The notes beneath the pieces are model-generated. The model saw only the letters and a list, made by a program, of their open reading frames with translations. It searched no databases and was not told the origin of the DNA. DNA of 64,000 bases from Tenrec ecaudatus. Its lineage: Eukaryota > Chordata > Mammalia > Afrosoricida > Tenrecidae. The position numbers and the translations under genes are program-made. The stretch spans positions 256,446,812 through 256,510,811 of the forward strand of contig NC_134531.1 of NCBI RefSeq assembly GCF_050624435.1, given 5' to 3'. The stretch's first letter is position 1, and each line of letters starts with the position of its first letter. Shown one piece after another: positions 11,916-23,250 of this stretch.

Positions 11916-12957
11916 AAATTATTTGTAATTTCCTTAAGCTTTTGATCTCACTGTAAGATTTTGCTAAGAAGAGTAATTACTAGTGAAGAATGCAGTAAAG
12001 GCCTCACAGTTCTAGCAGATCTTTCAATAAGCATAGATTTACCCTACCTTCCAAAATTAGACCATTCCTATGAAACATTTTAGCCAAATTGACATAAAGC
12101 AAATAAGCAATTGCCATTGATTTATATGAGAACATTTTCGATTGTCCTTACACCCTCAAAATAACCTCCTGAATCATACCAAATAACACATAAGAACTAA
12201 AATAATACTAACACAGTTCAAACGTATGGCAGTTTGATGCTGAGATATTGCGTGCTCCTTGGAAGAACTTGGCAAGACCTCTAACGCTAATCAGGGTGTA
12301 CACTGCCGTTTGAGTGATTTGATTCACTGCAAAATATATGATGAACTCTAGTTTAGTTTTTTCTGTAAAAGTTAAAATCCACTACAAATTTCTGTTGATT
12401 GCTGAAAATATATTCTACTGCTAGTCTTTTGTAAGTGATGTTTCATAAAGCAAACCTTCATATAACAAACCTTCATAAAGCAAAAATGTTTCCATATAGT
12501 ATAATTTTGTACTAGATATATTTTCATAGTATATAATTATATGGGTTAAAGAAAATAATATGAAATATTTTAAAATTATACAAATTATATAATTGTTTAA
12601 AATTGCATAACAAATTTATTAGATTATTGATGTTTATATAACATAAATTATGTAATTGTGTATGATTATATATTATATAATTTATAATCTATTAAATGTA
12701 TAATATAATTTACATGTATTATCATAATAGAGTATATATGATATAAATATATAAATAAATTCTTAGGACATTCAAAAATGAATTATAAACCTATCCTCTA
12801 TAATAAAACCATTATATATTTCAAAACATATGTGCAATTAAAAGTCAGTAAAAAAATAACTATTAAAGCTAGTCATCAATGGTTGTCTATTCAATTTTAA
12901 AGTCCCTACATATGGATCAGTATGTGACAGAATAATTTACACTTGGTTAAATAATGA
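11916..12957. other. Very AT-rich DNA, nothing recognised
   Basis: Positions 12500-12780 are nearly pure A/T with many short palindromes (tataattt/aaattata type). No repeat family was identified. Confidence 0.55.
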
Positions 12958-13105
12958 GGAGCCCTGTGTGCAGTATTTGAGCACTCAGCTGTTACTGGAG
13001 AGGCCATCAATTTAGTCCCACCAGTTGCAGCACGGTGGAAAGACATGGCACTCTGCTTCCACAAAGATGTGCAGCTTAGAAGTCTTCTTGCAAAGTGCTA
13101 CTCAG
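12958..13105 (+). repeat. AfroSINE, 3'-truncated
   Basis: The head 'ggagccctgtgtgcagtatt' is followed by 'gagcactcagctgttactgg' and the body 'gcactctgcttccacaaaga'. The 3' end shared with RTE is absent. Confidence 0.8.
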
Positions 13106-13616
13106 GACTTGGAATCATTTTTTCCTCATTTTAATTATTGTGAAATATTGCTCCATAATATTTTCTTTATAGTGAAAATATTACATTTTACATTAACTTA
13201 AATTTTAATAACTCCAAGGTCTAGTCATTATTTTTCAAGTAGTGATAATAAATTATTTCTTTATATACATTCATTAATAATTAAGTCAAAAGAGACAATG
13301 ATGTTCAGGTTTAATCACTGTTTCAAAGCATGACATTAAATATACTTTTTCATTTCTATTTTTTAAAATATTCTCGAATTCATTGTGATACTTAGGCACT
13401 TTTAAGCTAGTACTGGGATGTAAGACTTTTAAAACATTTTGTAAATATTAAATTGAAAGTTTAAAGCGATCTCAGTAAGAAATTCACTATAGAAGAGTAT
13501 ACTGGAAACAAATATAATTTTCATATAGGCAACATTTCTGTGCTAAAGTGAAATTTCAAATAGGACTCTTCTATCCAAGACACTGTAACTATCACCAAAT
13601 GACTGAGTGGGACCAT

Positions 13617-14090
13617 AAAATTAGGGTCCGCCTGGATAGGGCAGAGGCTGTACACTGGTACATGTGGTAGCTGGAGGCACAGTGAATCCAGGGTGATGAT
13701 ACCTTCAGGACCAAGGGTGTGAGGGGCGATGCTGGGAGAGTGGAGGGTGAGTGGGTTGGAAAGGGGGAACTTATTACAAGGATCCACATGTGACCTCCTC
13801 CCTGGGAGCTGGACGGCAGAGAGGGAGGGGAAGGGAGACTCTGGATAGGGCAAGATATGACAAAATAACAATGTATAAATTATCAAGGGCTCATGAGGGA
13901 GGGGGGAATGGGGAGGGAGGGGGGAAAAAGGACCTGATGCAAAGGGCTTAAGTGGAGAGCAAATGCTTTGAGAATGATTGGGGCAGGGAATGTGCTGATG
14001 TGCTTTACACCATTGATGTATGCATATGTATGGATTGTGATAAGAGTTGTATAAGCCCCTAATAAAATGTTTCAAAAAATTAGGGTCCGC
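13617..14090 (+). mobile_element. 5'-truncated L1 with perfect 15-bp TSD
   Basis: Identical flanks aaaattagggtccgc lie at 13617-13631 and 14076-14090. Between them is the last 444 bp of the lineage L1 3' UTR: 'ggatagggcagaggctgta', 'gaggggcgatgctgggagag', the G-rich tract 'gaggggggaatggggaggga' near 13895, 'tatggattgtgataagagtt' and the poly(A) signal region 'cccctaataaaatgtttc'. The intact duplication shows ordinary target-primed insertion and makes it one of the younger insertions here. The antisense strand is open for 184 codons (13521-14075); see findings. Confidence 0.93.
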
Positions 14091-14189
14091 TATTCATTAA
14101 TAGAAGCAATTCATAGAAGTCAACTTTAGTTGCCTTTCCTCTGTATGTAAGAATGTCATCTCAGTAGCAGGAACAAAGAGAGTTCCTAG

Positions 14190-14660
14190 GACCATCAAGG
14201 AAGAAGCGAATCAGTAGCTCCAGTTTGAAATCTCTATGTAAAGGGGCCCAGGAAAACGACAGACACTGGGGAAAAGGGACCAGCGACAAAGCAGAGGACT
14301 AGTGCCGAGAGTATAAGAATTAGAGTCGGAGAACTTGGTGGACTTCGTGGCACAAACAAAGGAACCTCGCAGCAGAGAGGATGGCGAACTGAGAAAGGCA
14401 CTTGGCTGCTGACTGAAGAGAGGCACTGCTAGGGACAAAGGTATGTACATCTTTAGTGTTCTCTAATCTGCTTGTTGGTAAACTATTAATTTCCCCAATA
14501 AATATACAGCTGAATATATTGTCTCTGAGGTGTGTGGCTATTGCATTGAATTGTCAAACCTAGCAGAGATGTGAATGCAATGGGAGGGAGGGTTAGTCAG
14601 AATAGGGAAAATAAGATGGGGGGAGGGGTGTTGGAAGAATATCTGACCTCTGCCTTGTGA
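14190..14660 (+). repeat. Possible unclassified LTR
   Basis: A GC-richer block of 'agaggatggcgaactgagaa' type is followed by 'gttggtaaactattaatttc', a polyadenylation signal aataaa near 14497, and 'tgtctctgaggtgtgtggc'. This resembles a retroviral U3-R-U5 end. I found no second copy and no target duplication, so the class is unknown. Confidence 0.35.
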
Positions 14661-14864
14661 CTATTGGCCTAAGACGGGTGATATCCTCTTTATCCATTGT
14701 GTCATCAAAGGAGGTCAGAAGTGGTTTTAAGCTGTTTTAACAATTCCATTGCAATGACATTTGACAGTCATTTAGCATCGAAAAGAACTTATTCAGACAC
14801 TGGAAATACAAAATGCACTATCATAGCTAGAACCTCACTGCCTACAGGAAAGGCACAATAAAAT

Positions 14865-15176
14865 CTTTGTGTGTGGGATGTTTGTTATTGTGAGTTTCTG
14901 TTGTGAATTGGGTGGGCGTTTTACATTTCAGACTATCAACTCTACATTTAACAGTTCAAAGCACTCATCAACCCCACTCGCCTATTTGATTCCCCATTCC
15001 TACCCTACCCACTCCCCCCTCTCCCAGGTAATCTTGCTCTGGACCTCCAACCTGCAATCTATTGCTTCACCTTCTCACTCCTGCCCTCCCCTCCCTTGCA
15101 GATCTCCAAAGTCCAAGTCTCCCTTTGGTATGCAAGTCCTTGTGATGATTTTTATCCTTATGGTATTAATCTCATA

Positions 15177-15210
<34 letters not shown>

Positions 15211-16365
15211 TTGGATAACTTCACTCAGCACAATCGTCTCTAAGTTCAACAATGTCATGAAATGTTTCATGGTTTTATTGATGTTTTTTAGTGATACATA
15301 GTATTTCATTGTATGTATGTTTCAAAAGTTCTTCATTCATTGGTCTACTGATGAGAATTTTGCTTCCAGCTTCTTGATGTTGTGAACAGTGCTGCAATGA
15401 TCATAGGAGTTCATATGTCTGTTCATGCCTTCTGTTTTACTTTACCCGGGTATATTCTCCACAGAGGTATTGCTGGATCTTATGAAATTATTGTTACCAG
15501 TTTAAGATAGCAAAATATCACTTTCAAAAATAGTTGTGCATAGGTATAGTCTCAACCAAAGTGTTTGAGAGGTCCTAACTCTCCACACCTTTTCTAACAC
15601 ATAGTGTTTAATGCTTTGCTGAATTGGTCTGCTTGTCTGTATAATCTGATGGCTAATGATCACAAACACTTTTCCGTGCTTGTTAATGATTTGGATGTCA
15701 TTTTTGGTGCGCTACCTATTCATATCCTTTGCCTACTTTTTAATGAGTGTTATTTTTATTTATATTTTTGAGGTATTGCAATCTTTATAGATTTTTGAGA
15801 TTAGTCCCTTATCAAATATGTTATTATTAAAGATTCATTTCCAAGTCTGTGGGTTATCATTTTCCTCTTTTGATGGAGACTTTTATTGTTTATTGGAAGT
15901 TAATACACATATCATAACCTTCCATAGAACAATCACAGCAAGTAGCATTGTACAATTGTTTGCACCATCACTTTCCAAACATTCTTTTCCGTCCTGGGTA
16001 CCTTGGCATCAGCTCCCTGTCTCTTGCCCATTTATAATTTTTTTTTACCTTTATTGGCGATCAGTACATTAATTTATTTCTGGTTTTCTATTCTGTCCTA
16101 CTGGACTATGTATCTGTCATCTGACCAGTACTAGGCTGTTTTGACTTCTTTGTCTATTTAGTAAGTTTTGAACTTAAGTAGTGAGAGTCTTCCTATTTAG
16201 TTCTTCTTAAGAATTTATTTGATTATTCTAGGTCCCTTTGCTCCCCACATAAACTTATTAATTACTTTTTGTCATTTTTATAGAAACAGAACTGGATTTG
16301 ATTGGAATTGTGTGGTATTTATTAATTTCTTTATATAATATTAACATTTTCATAATGCTAAGTCT
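14865..16365 (-). mobile_element. Old L1, ORF2 C-terminus and 3' UTR
   Basis: In antisense order: 3' UTR 'ttgtgaattgggtgggcg', a (GT)n run at 15179-15209, 'agtgatacatagtatttcat', 'gtgctgcaatgatcatagga', 'tattgctggatcttatgaaa' and 'ccaagtctgtgggttatcat'. These are the usual L1 ORF2 3' landmarks. Further in are 'gtccctttgctccccacat' and 'ttgattggaattgtgtgg'. It is 5'-truncated and full of stops. It is more diverged than the L1s with the long 3' UTR and belongs to an older subfamily. It ends where the plus-strand RTE leader starts (16372). Confidence 0.8.
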
Positions 16366-16371
16366 TCAGAT

Positions 16372-17405
16372 ACATGAGCACCACAATTTGTTTGCCAGTT
16401 GTTGTCCGATGGTGTCTTTTGTGTGGCTGTGATGCTGGAAGTTTTGTCACTGGTATTTCAAATACCATCAGGATCAGCCAATGGGAGCATGCTTCATTAG
16501 AGCTTCCAGATTCAGGACCGACTGCAAAGATAGGATAGGCTCCACTTGTATGAATAGCAGCAAAACATCGCCAGGTACTGAAAGTCACATGAATAGCAAC
16601 AAACCATTGTCACAAATAGTGTCAGAAGTTGAGCCCTCAAAATGTGACCAAAAAAGAGTTGCTTTCTGAATGTAGAGTCAACCATAATGTATGACCTTTG
16701 GTACCTTCATTTGCTGATGGAGCATAACTTGAAATGAGAAGAAACAGCTTCAAATATACAGGAATAATTAGAATGTAGACTCTATGAAGTATGAAACTAA
16801 GTCAACTAAGAACCATCAAGAATAAAATCCTAGGCATTAGGAAGCTCACATGGACTGGTATCAGCTCTTTTGAATCATATGATTACATGGTTTACTATAA
16901 TGGGAATGATAAACTCAAAAGGAAGGCCATCGCTTTTGTCATCAAAAGGGATGGATTTCAAAATCCATCTTGAAGTATAATGCTGTCTCTTATAGGATAA
17001 TATCTATCTACACACACAATGAAATCCAGCCAATTAAACAACTATTAAAATCTGCACACCAAAAAAAAAATCTGCACACCAAAAATCACTAAATCAAGTG
17101 ATGCAAAAAGAGAAGAATTTTACTAATGTTTTCAGTTTGAAATTAATCAAATGGGATCAAAATACATTGATAATTGTTAATACTTGGAATGCAACAGTTG
17201 GAAACAAAGAGAAATGAACAGTAGTTGGCAAATATGACCTAGGTGATAGAAATGAAGCTGGAGATCACATGATATGAAATTTTGTAAGATCAAAAACGTA
17301 CGCATTACAGATATCCTCTGTTTTTTATAGCACAAATGCAGATTCTTCCTGTAAACTTGTCCTGGTGCCATAGCCATAAATCAAATTGAGTACATCTTTG
17401 GAGAG
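16372..17405 (+). mobile_element. RTE LINE, leader and endonuclease part
   Basis: The leader ('caatttgtttgccagttg', 'atcaggatcagccaatggg') is followed by an apurinic-type endonuclease frame. Positions 16791-16973 read ILGIRKLTWTGISSFES..Y.VYYNGNDKLKRKAIAFV, the conserved RTE endonuclease start. Further blocks are 'ataattgttaatacttggaa' with 'gcaacagttggaaac' and 'aatcaaattgagtacatc' to 17390. A tandem duplication of 'aaaatctgcacacc' at 17046-17083 and several frameshifts break the frame. The protein in this clade is a single endonuclease-RT polypeptide; the RT half is missing here. Confidence 0.8.
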
Positions 17406-17409
17406 AGAT

Positions 17410-18850
17410 GAGGATATGCTTGAATCCATGGTTGCAGCCACTGTGCCACTCCATCTGGTTGAGGGCCTTCCTCATTTCTCACTGCACGCTGTTTCTCAAA
17501 GCAGACGGTCCTTCTCCAGGGACTGATCCTTCCTGACAACATATCCAAAGTGTGTAAGATAGAGTCTCAAAATATTGCTTTTGAGAAGTCTGGCCCTTAT
17601 TCTTCCAGTACAGGTTCATTGGTCTTTTGGGAAATCTCTGGCACTTTCAATATTCATTTGCTAGCACCAAAATTCAAGTATCAAGTTTTCTAACTTTATT
17701 TTATTTAAAAAAATTATTTAATCATATATTGACGAAATAAAGGTTATATTTATTTTCTAAACAAAATTCTTCATTATGAAACTTGTGAATATAAGCTTCA
17801 GTTTTGTTTTGTTTTTAAAATTGGGGGCTCGTGCAACTCTTATCACAATCCATACATGTATCCTTTGTGTCAAGCACATCTGTACATATGTTGTCATCAT
17901 CTTTTTCAAAACATTTTCTTTCTACTTGAACCCCTGGCATCAGCTTCTTATTTTCCCCCTCCCTCCCCTACCATCTCATCCCCATGTCCCCTTGATAATT
18001 TACAAGTTATTCTCTTTTTTTCACTTTTAGGAAGCAAGGTTATGTCATCTGTATCTTGGAGGTTGTTAATAAGCCTTCTACTCATCCTCATTCTGTATTA
18101 TTCCCCATTTAATCCACCTTCTCAAATTCTTTTCTCAGAATACAGATTGAATAAGTATGGTGAGAGAATACAAAACTGTTACACACGTTTGCTGATTTTA
18201 AACCATGCACTAATGTCTGTTTCTGGTTGCACAACTTCCTCTTGGTCCATGTGAGCACAATGAAATATTCTGGAATTCCTGTTCTTCTCAAGGTCATCCA
18301 TAGTTCATTATGATCCACACAGTCAAATGACTTGGCATAGTCAATAAAAGGTAAGTCAACATGTTTTTGAATTCCCTGCATCAGCCAAGATCCTCTGACA
18401 TCAGTTATGATGTCCCTTGTTTCAAGTCCTCTTCTGAATCTAGACTGAACCTCTCATAGCTCCTTGTCAATGCACTGCTGCAACCATTGCTTGATGGCCT
18501 TCAGTAAATTTATATTTTCATGTCATATAAAATATATTGTTTTGCAATTTGAGCATTCAGTTGGGTCACCTTTCTTTGGAATTGGTACAAATATGTATCT
18601 CTTCCAAATTTCCTTGTATAGATGAAAGAGAACTTTGAATGGATTATAATGTTGTGAAATATTTAATTGGTATTCCATCAATTCTTGGCACCTTATTTTT
18701 TGCTAATGCCCTTCATGACAGTTTGTACTTCTTTCATCAGTACCATTGATTCTTGCTAACATACTACCTCCTGATATGGTGGGATGTTCATTGATTCTTT
18801 TTGTACAGAGACTCTATGAATTATTTCCATAATTTTTGGATGATTCCTGC
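17410..18850 (-). mobile_element. RTE LINE, reverse transcriptase half
   Basis: Antisense order: 'ttgcagccactgtgccactc' (3' region), 'acatatccaaagtgtgtaag', the L1 insertion at 17790-18025, then 'gaagcaaggttatgtcatct', 'cagattgaataagtatggtg' and RT motif A. The minus frame 18109-18381 reads FIDYAKSFDCVDHNELW, keeping the catalytic aspartate region. Upstream RT blocks follow to 'acagagactctatgaattat' at 18840. Frameshifts and stops make it a pseudogene. The true 3' terminus is missing. A plus-strand L1 interrupts or ends it at about 18851. Confidence 0.85.
17790..18025 (-). mobile_element. L1 3' end inserted in RTE
   Basis: The L1 tail in antisense begins with a T-rich stretch, then 'gtgcaactcttatcacaatc', 'aagcacatctgtacat' and 'cccttgataatttacaag'. 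RTE reads 'cttcag' just before and 'gaagcaaggttatgtc' just after, which are neighbours in uninterrupted RTE, so the insertion is clean. Confidence 0.8.
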
Positions 18851-20658
18851 AAAAACCAATACATTCCCACTGAAAAGGGGGACCAGACAAGGATGGCCTT
18901 TCCCCCACTTTTATTCAACATGTTACTGGATATCCTCACTAATAATAGAAGGTAATGGAAGGACATCAAAGGTACTCATATAGGAACGAAGTAGTAAAAC
19001 GATCATTTTCAGATATGATTCTATATATTGAGAACCCTAAAGATTTCCACAGTAGGAGTGCTGGAACTCATACATGAATATGGTAGAGCCAGGATGCAAG
19101 ATCATCAAGCTCAAGTCAATTGGGTTGCTATATAAAAATTATGGGATTACAGAAAAAGAGATCAAGGAGGTAGTACCCTTCAAAATAGCCAAGCATAAAT
19201 TGAAATATCTAGGGATATACCTCGCCCAAAAAAAAACTGTACAAGGAAAAATTACAGAAAAGTATTACAAGAAACCAGAAGGGAACTTCACAAATGGAAA
19301 AATACCCCATGCTTGTGGATTCAATATTGTAAATATGTCAGCCCTATCTCAGGCACTATATAGGTTCACTGCAATCCCAATACAAATACCAGCATCATTT
19401 TTCAAAAAAATGGAAAAACTGACTACCAACTTCATATGGAAATGGAAAAATCCCAGACTTGACAAAGAACTCTTCAAGAAGAAGAATAAAGTGGGCAGGC
19501 GTGTATAACCTGACTTTAGAACTTACTGTAAAGCCACAGCTATCAAAGAGGCATGGTACTTGTATAATGTTAAATGTATGGACCATGAATAAGAACAGAA
19601 AATCCAGAAATAAAAACAGCAGAATACAAACAACTGATCTTTGATAAGGGTCCCGAAATTATCAAATGGGAAGCAGATGCCCTTTTAAACAAACGGTGCT
19701 GGAAAAATTAGATCTCAACCTGCAGGAGAATGAAGCAAGACCCTTACCTCACCCCACAATCAAGGACAAATTCAAGGTGGATCACAGGCCTTGAGATAAA
19801 ACCCAAACTAGCAGAATCACCTATGAAAAAGTTGGGACAAAGCTAAGAAACTTAAGGCACAAAATACATGGGCTATCAGTAATAATGAAGGATACATACT
19901 CAGAGGAAGATAAAACACACATGTAGGACCTACTAAAGATTAAACACATGTGTATATCCAAAGACTCAATCAAGAGACTGGAAAAAATATTTAGTAATGA
20001 TATATCAGACAAGGTCTTATTACCAAAATCTACAGAACCCTGCAACCTTGCAATAAGAAAAAAAAATAGAATAGCCCACTGTAGGAGGTGGGCAAAAGAC
20101 TTGAACAGAAGATTCACAAAGGAGGAAACTGAAATGGCCATTAAACAATGAAAAAATGTTCCTGATCAAAACAATGAAAAAATGTTCCTGATCAAAACAA
20201 CTATGAAATATCACCTGACACCCACAAGGATAGCCCAATTCAACAAAACAGAGCAGCAAATGTTGGAAGGGGTGTGGGATAGGAGCTCTCTTTCATTCAC
20301 TGCTGGTGATCTTGGAGATAGTTGCAGCCACTGTGGAAGGCAATTGGGCAATACCTAACCCAAATGGAAATTGAGTTTCCTTATGACCCAGAAATTCCAC
20401 TGTTGGGAAGAAAACAGAAACAGGCCACCACCAGACGTCTGCACTCCCACGTTCTTCTCTGTACAGTTCACAATTGCAAAGAATTGGAAACAACCAAAAT
20501 TTTCATCAATAGAAAATGGATTAAAAAACTGGTACATACCCACAAAATCCCTGAGGAATCCATTTTGGAGACTTCTAACTGGGGGGCAGTACTTAGCAAT
20601 TCATCTGAACTGGCTGGGCTTACTCAAATGGGGCTACAATGAAAATCTAAAGGTCTAA
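18851..20658 (+). pseudogene. L1 ORF2 remnant, RT palm to C-terminus
   Basis: A 5'-truncated L1. Translated pieces in order: FPLKRGTRQG (RT fingers, 18870s); FSDMILYIENP near 19005-19045, where the catalytic F-A-D-D motif has lost an aspartate codon; ITEKEIKEVVPFKIAK and LKYLGIYL (thumb, 19145-19225); LYRFTAIPIQIPASFF (19358-19400); FIWKWKNPRLDKELF (19420-19480); RRWAKDLNRRFTKEETEMA (20085-20145); PLWKAIGQYLTQMEIEFPYD (20325-20390). These are the L1 ORF2 landmarks in the right order. A 26-bp tandem duplication at 20148-20199, frameshifts and stops inactivate it. The endonuclease domain and ORF1 are absent. Confidence 0.9.
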
Positions 20659-20931
20659 CTGCATTGGGGGGACAGGGGAGGGTCAATAAACTGCAACTGC
20701 TCCAACCCTGGCCATAGAAAGAGCAACAGGGTCCTGGAGAAGGTGTGCCATTCGGTGGTGACTACCACAGACTAACAGGGTATCAGTGATGTCCGGTAAG
20801 TGGGCCCTGGATATAGAAATCTGAAAGAAAGGGGGATTGGACTGATGATTATAACAAGGCTGGTCACTATTTAACACAGAACTACATCTACTCTGGTTCA
20901 GGACAACAGTTAGACTTGAAAATATTTGAAT

Positions 20932-20979
<48 letters not shown>

Positions 20980-21250
20980 ATTTTTCTGTTGCTGTCTGTC
21001 TATGAGAGAGGCAAGATAAGTAATCCCAAGGAGACAGCAACAGGACCAATGGTTCTGGGGGGCTTGGGAGAGAAGGAGCCAATAACAACAGGGACAGGGG
21101 AAGAGCAAGGGATATAAAACTGACATTGAGGAGAGCGTAATGTTCTTGGTTATATTTGATCAATTAAAAAGTATCTGAGAGGAATTGTTGAGAAATGTAT
21201 GATGGGTTAACACGAGAGTGGGGAAGAATAAAGGAAAAAGAAAAGAAAAA
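20659..21250 (+). mobile_element. L1 3' UTR, proximal part
   Basis: It follows the ORF2 remnant directly. 'accaatggttctggggggct' and 'acaacagggacaggggaaga' are the sense counterparts of 62500-62560 and 41150-41230 in the minus-strand L1s. A (CT)n run lies at 20933-20977. After 21120 the match to those copies fades, followed by a TA-rich tract (21275-21342). Confidence 0.75.
20933..20977. repeat. (CT)22 microsatellite
   Basis: An uninterrupted CT dinucleotide run inside the L1 3' UTR. It opens a spurious low-complexity frame on both strands. Confidence 0.98.
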
Positions 21251-21759
21251 AGAACAAGAAAGTAAAAACTATACATTACCATTGATATGCATATATGTAT
21301 TTGTGTATATATAGATATGTATATGCATATACATATGAATACAACAAGGAGGTAGACAGACTTGGGGCCGCTGTTTACATCTTATCTCAGAATGAGAAAG
21401 AAAGTTTGTGGCGATGTGTGACACTCACCTTTCTGCCAGGATCGCTGCTCTCCTTTGCCTCTTGATTGTCACGTTTAGTTAGTCCCTTAATATTCACTCT
21501 TGTTAATTACTTGTGCTAATTTATTTCTTTACCCCCTTTCTATCTCCACGTGAGCTTACTAATTTCTTTTTCCTTCCCACATTCCTGTGCTGGTTTGCAG
21601 ACTTTTTCAGGTGTTGTTTTCTGAGAAGATATTGTCCTGAGTTGCTCTCAGGATTTGTTGTTTTTGTTGATTCTTGTCCCTTAGTCTAGGTCCCAAGTGT
21701 TCCTTTTAATCCTTTTTAATGCTATTCTTTTTTTAAAAATTCCTTTGTCTATCTTTATC

Positions 21760-22545
21760 TGAAAAAAAAAAACAACCCTATTTCTACAGTTTATTTGAAG
21801 AGAGTTTTACCGGATATGTAATTTTTTGCGGCTAGAAATCTTTTATAGTGTTTTCTTTTTTAAATTTATAGCACTTCAATTTTTTCTTGTCGGAATGATT
21901 TTTCCTGAGAAATCCAAGCTTACTCTTAATGGTTTTCCTTTTCAAATGATTTTTTTAATCCCCACCCCAGCTGCTAGATATTGGAACATTTGAGTATGAT
22001 TTCCCATGATGTGTTTTTTTTCAGACTAGCTAATTTGAGGTTCTCTTGGCATCTTGAATAGCATTTTCTCCCCTTTTATGATGTGAGGGAACTTTTCATC
22101 CATGACATCTGGCACTATCTTCTCAAGATTGGTTCCCTCCGGTTTGGAGATCCCAGCGTGGCATGGGCTTCCCTCTTCCTAGTGCCCCACAGAATTTTTA
22201 GGCATTCTTCAGCTGCCTTTGCTCTCTGTGGAGTGTTCTCTCATGTGTTGCAATCAAGGGATTGTCTTCAAGCACACGAATACATCTTTCTATTTCTTCA
22301 ATTCCATTAATCTAGTCTTTCACCATGCTATCTAATTCTGTTATATTATTATTTATCTTCTACAATTCTATTTTTATGTAGGTTTCTAGTTTTAGCATAT
22401 TTTCCATTGTTCTCTCAAGCATTCCTCAAATCCCTTGAAAGTACCCAAACATTATTTTTCTGAATTATATTGCTGGTCCAGCCCCTTTTCTTCAGAATAT
22501 TTCTTTGTATTTACGCTTTGTTCACTTGGTTATGCCTGTTATGTT
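21760..22545 (-). pseudogene. L1 ORF1-like remnant (L1 or HAL1)
   Basis: Reading the minus strand from about 22320 down, a coiled-coil-like start (IEEIERCIRVLED) is followed near 22150-22030 by EKIVPDVMDEKFPHIIKGEK, which fits the ORF1 RNA-binding domain pattern (E-x-I-x-x-x-N/K-F-P-x-x-x-K). Near 21870-21780 come LKCYKF.KENTIKDF.PQ and ITYPVKLSS, the ORF1 C-terminal signature (N-F-x-P-R-I-x-Y-P-A-K-L-S). Stops and frameshifts are frequent. No ORF2 start is seen after it (21360-21760 is unassigned), so it may be a HAL1-type element, which encodes ORF1 only, or an L1 fragment. Confidence 0.6.
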
Positions 22546-22547
22546 TT

Positions 22548-22548
<1 letters not shown>

Positions 22549-22584
<36 letters not shown>
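22549..22584. repeat. (GT)18 microsatellite
   Basis: An uninterrupted GT run between the ORF1-like remnant and the tandem array. Confidence 0.98.
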
Positions 22585-22587
<3 letters not shown>

Positions 22588-22639
22588 CTGTGGCTGACAA
22601 TTGTTATCGCTATATCAGGGTGCATTGGTTGTGAGAGCT

Positions 22640-23250
22640 TACGGGTCGTGTGGAGATAGTTGGCTTTATCTTGCTGGAGATCATGAATGGCTTGGGGCTT
22701 TCTTGTCAGGGGAGAGGGATAGCCACAGCCTTTCTTGCCAGATCATAGGAACAGCCTAGGACTGTCTTGTTGGGTTGCGAAGACATCCAGGACCTTCTGT
22801 GATGAGAGAGGTGGGGACAGCCCTCAACCTTGTAGGGGCATCCAGGGCCTACATTTCTCTATCATGAGGGTTACTAGAGACCACCTTGCTGTGTCTCAAG
22901 GATATCCAGGGTCATCCTTAAGGGACCATGAGAGTGGTCAAGGCCTACATTTTTGGAGGTGAGGGGACGGCATGTCTGCGACCTTACTTTCTGGGTCATG
23001 GACACAGTTGTGACCTTCCTTGATAGGATATGGGAACACCGAGGCTCTTCCGTGTACAATCACAACAATGGCCAATGCCGCCTTTGCCGTGTCTTGGGGA
23101 TGGCCAGGTCCTTCCTCACCAGGGTATGGGGTGACTGCGACCTTCTCTGCTTGGATGTGGGGATGTATAGATCTTCCTTGAGTCACAAGGGCAGCTGTCA
23201 TCCATTTTGCTGAGGGGTGAGGCCTTCCTTGCTGGGGCCAGGATGGCTCA
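22640..23250. repeat. Degenerate ~33-bp minisatellite
   Basis: About 18 diverged copies of a 30-35 bp unit of the form 'ggaccttcctt-gctgggtcat' plus 'ggggatggcc' can be read, for example 'gtgaccttccttgatagg' (23009), 'aggtccttcctcaccaggg' (23105) and 'aggccttccttgctgggg' (23221). The array abuts the upstream side of the antisense ORF1-like remnant, so it may be that element's 5' UTR. Confidence 0.75.

Noticed and set aside
16372-18850. Twin-priming inversion of one RTE
   Set aside because: The 5' portion (plus strand) lies beyond the 3' end of the minus-strand portion, not at its 5' side as twin priming requires. Two independent truncated copies fit better.
20683-21126. 147-codon minus frame with an Arg-Glu repeat
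   Set aside because: It is antisense to the L1 3' UTR and the repeat is just the CT microsatellite at 20933-20977.
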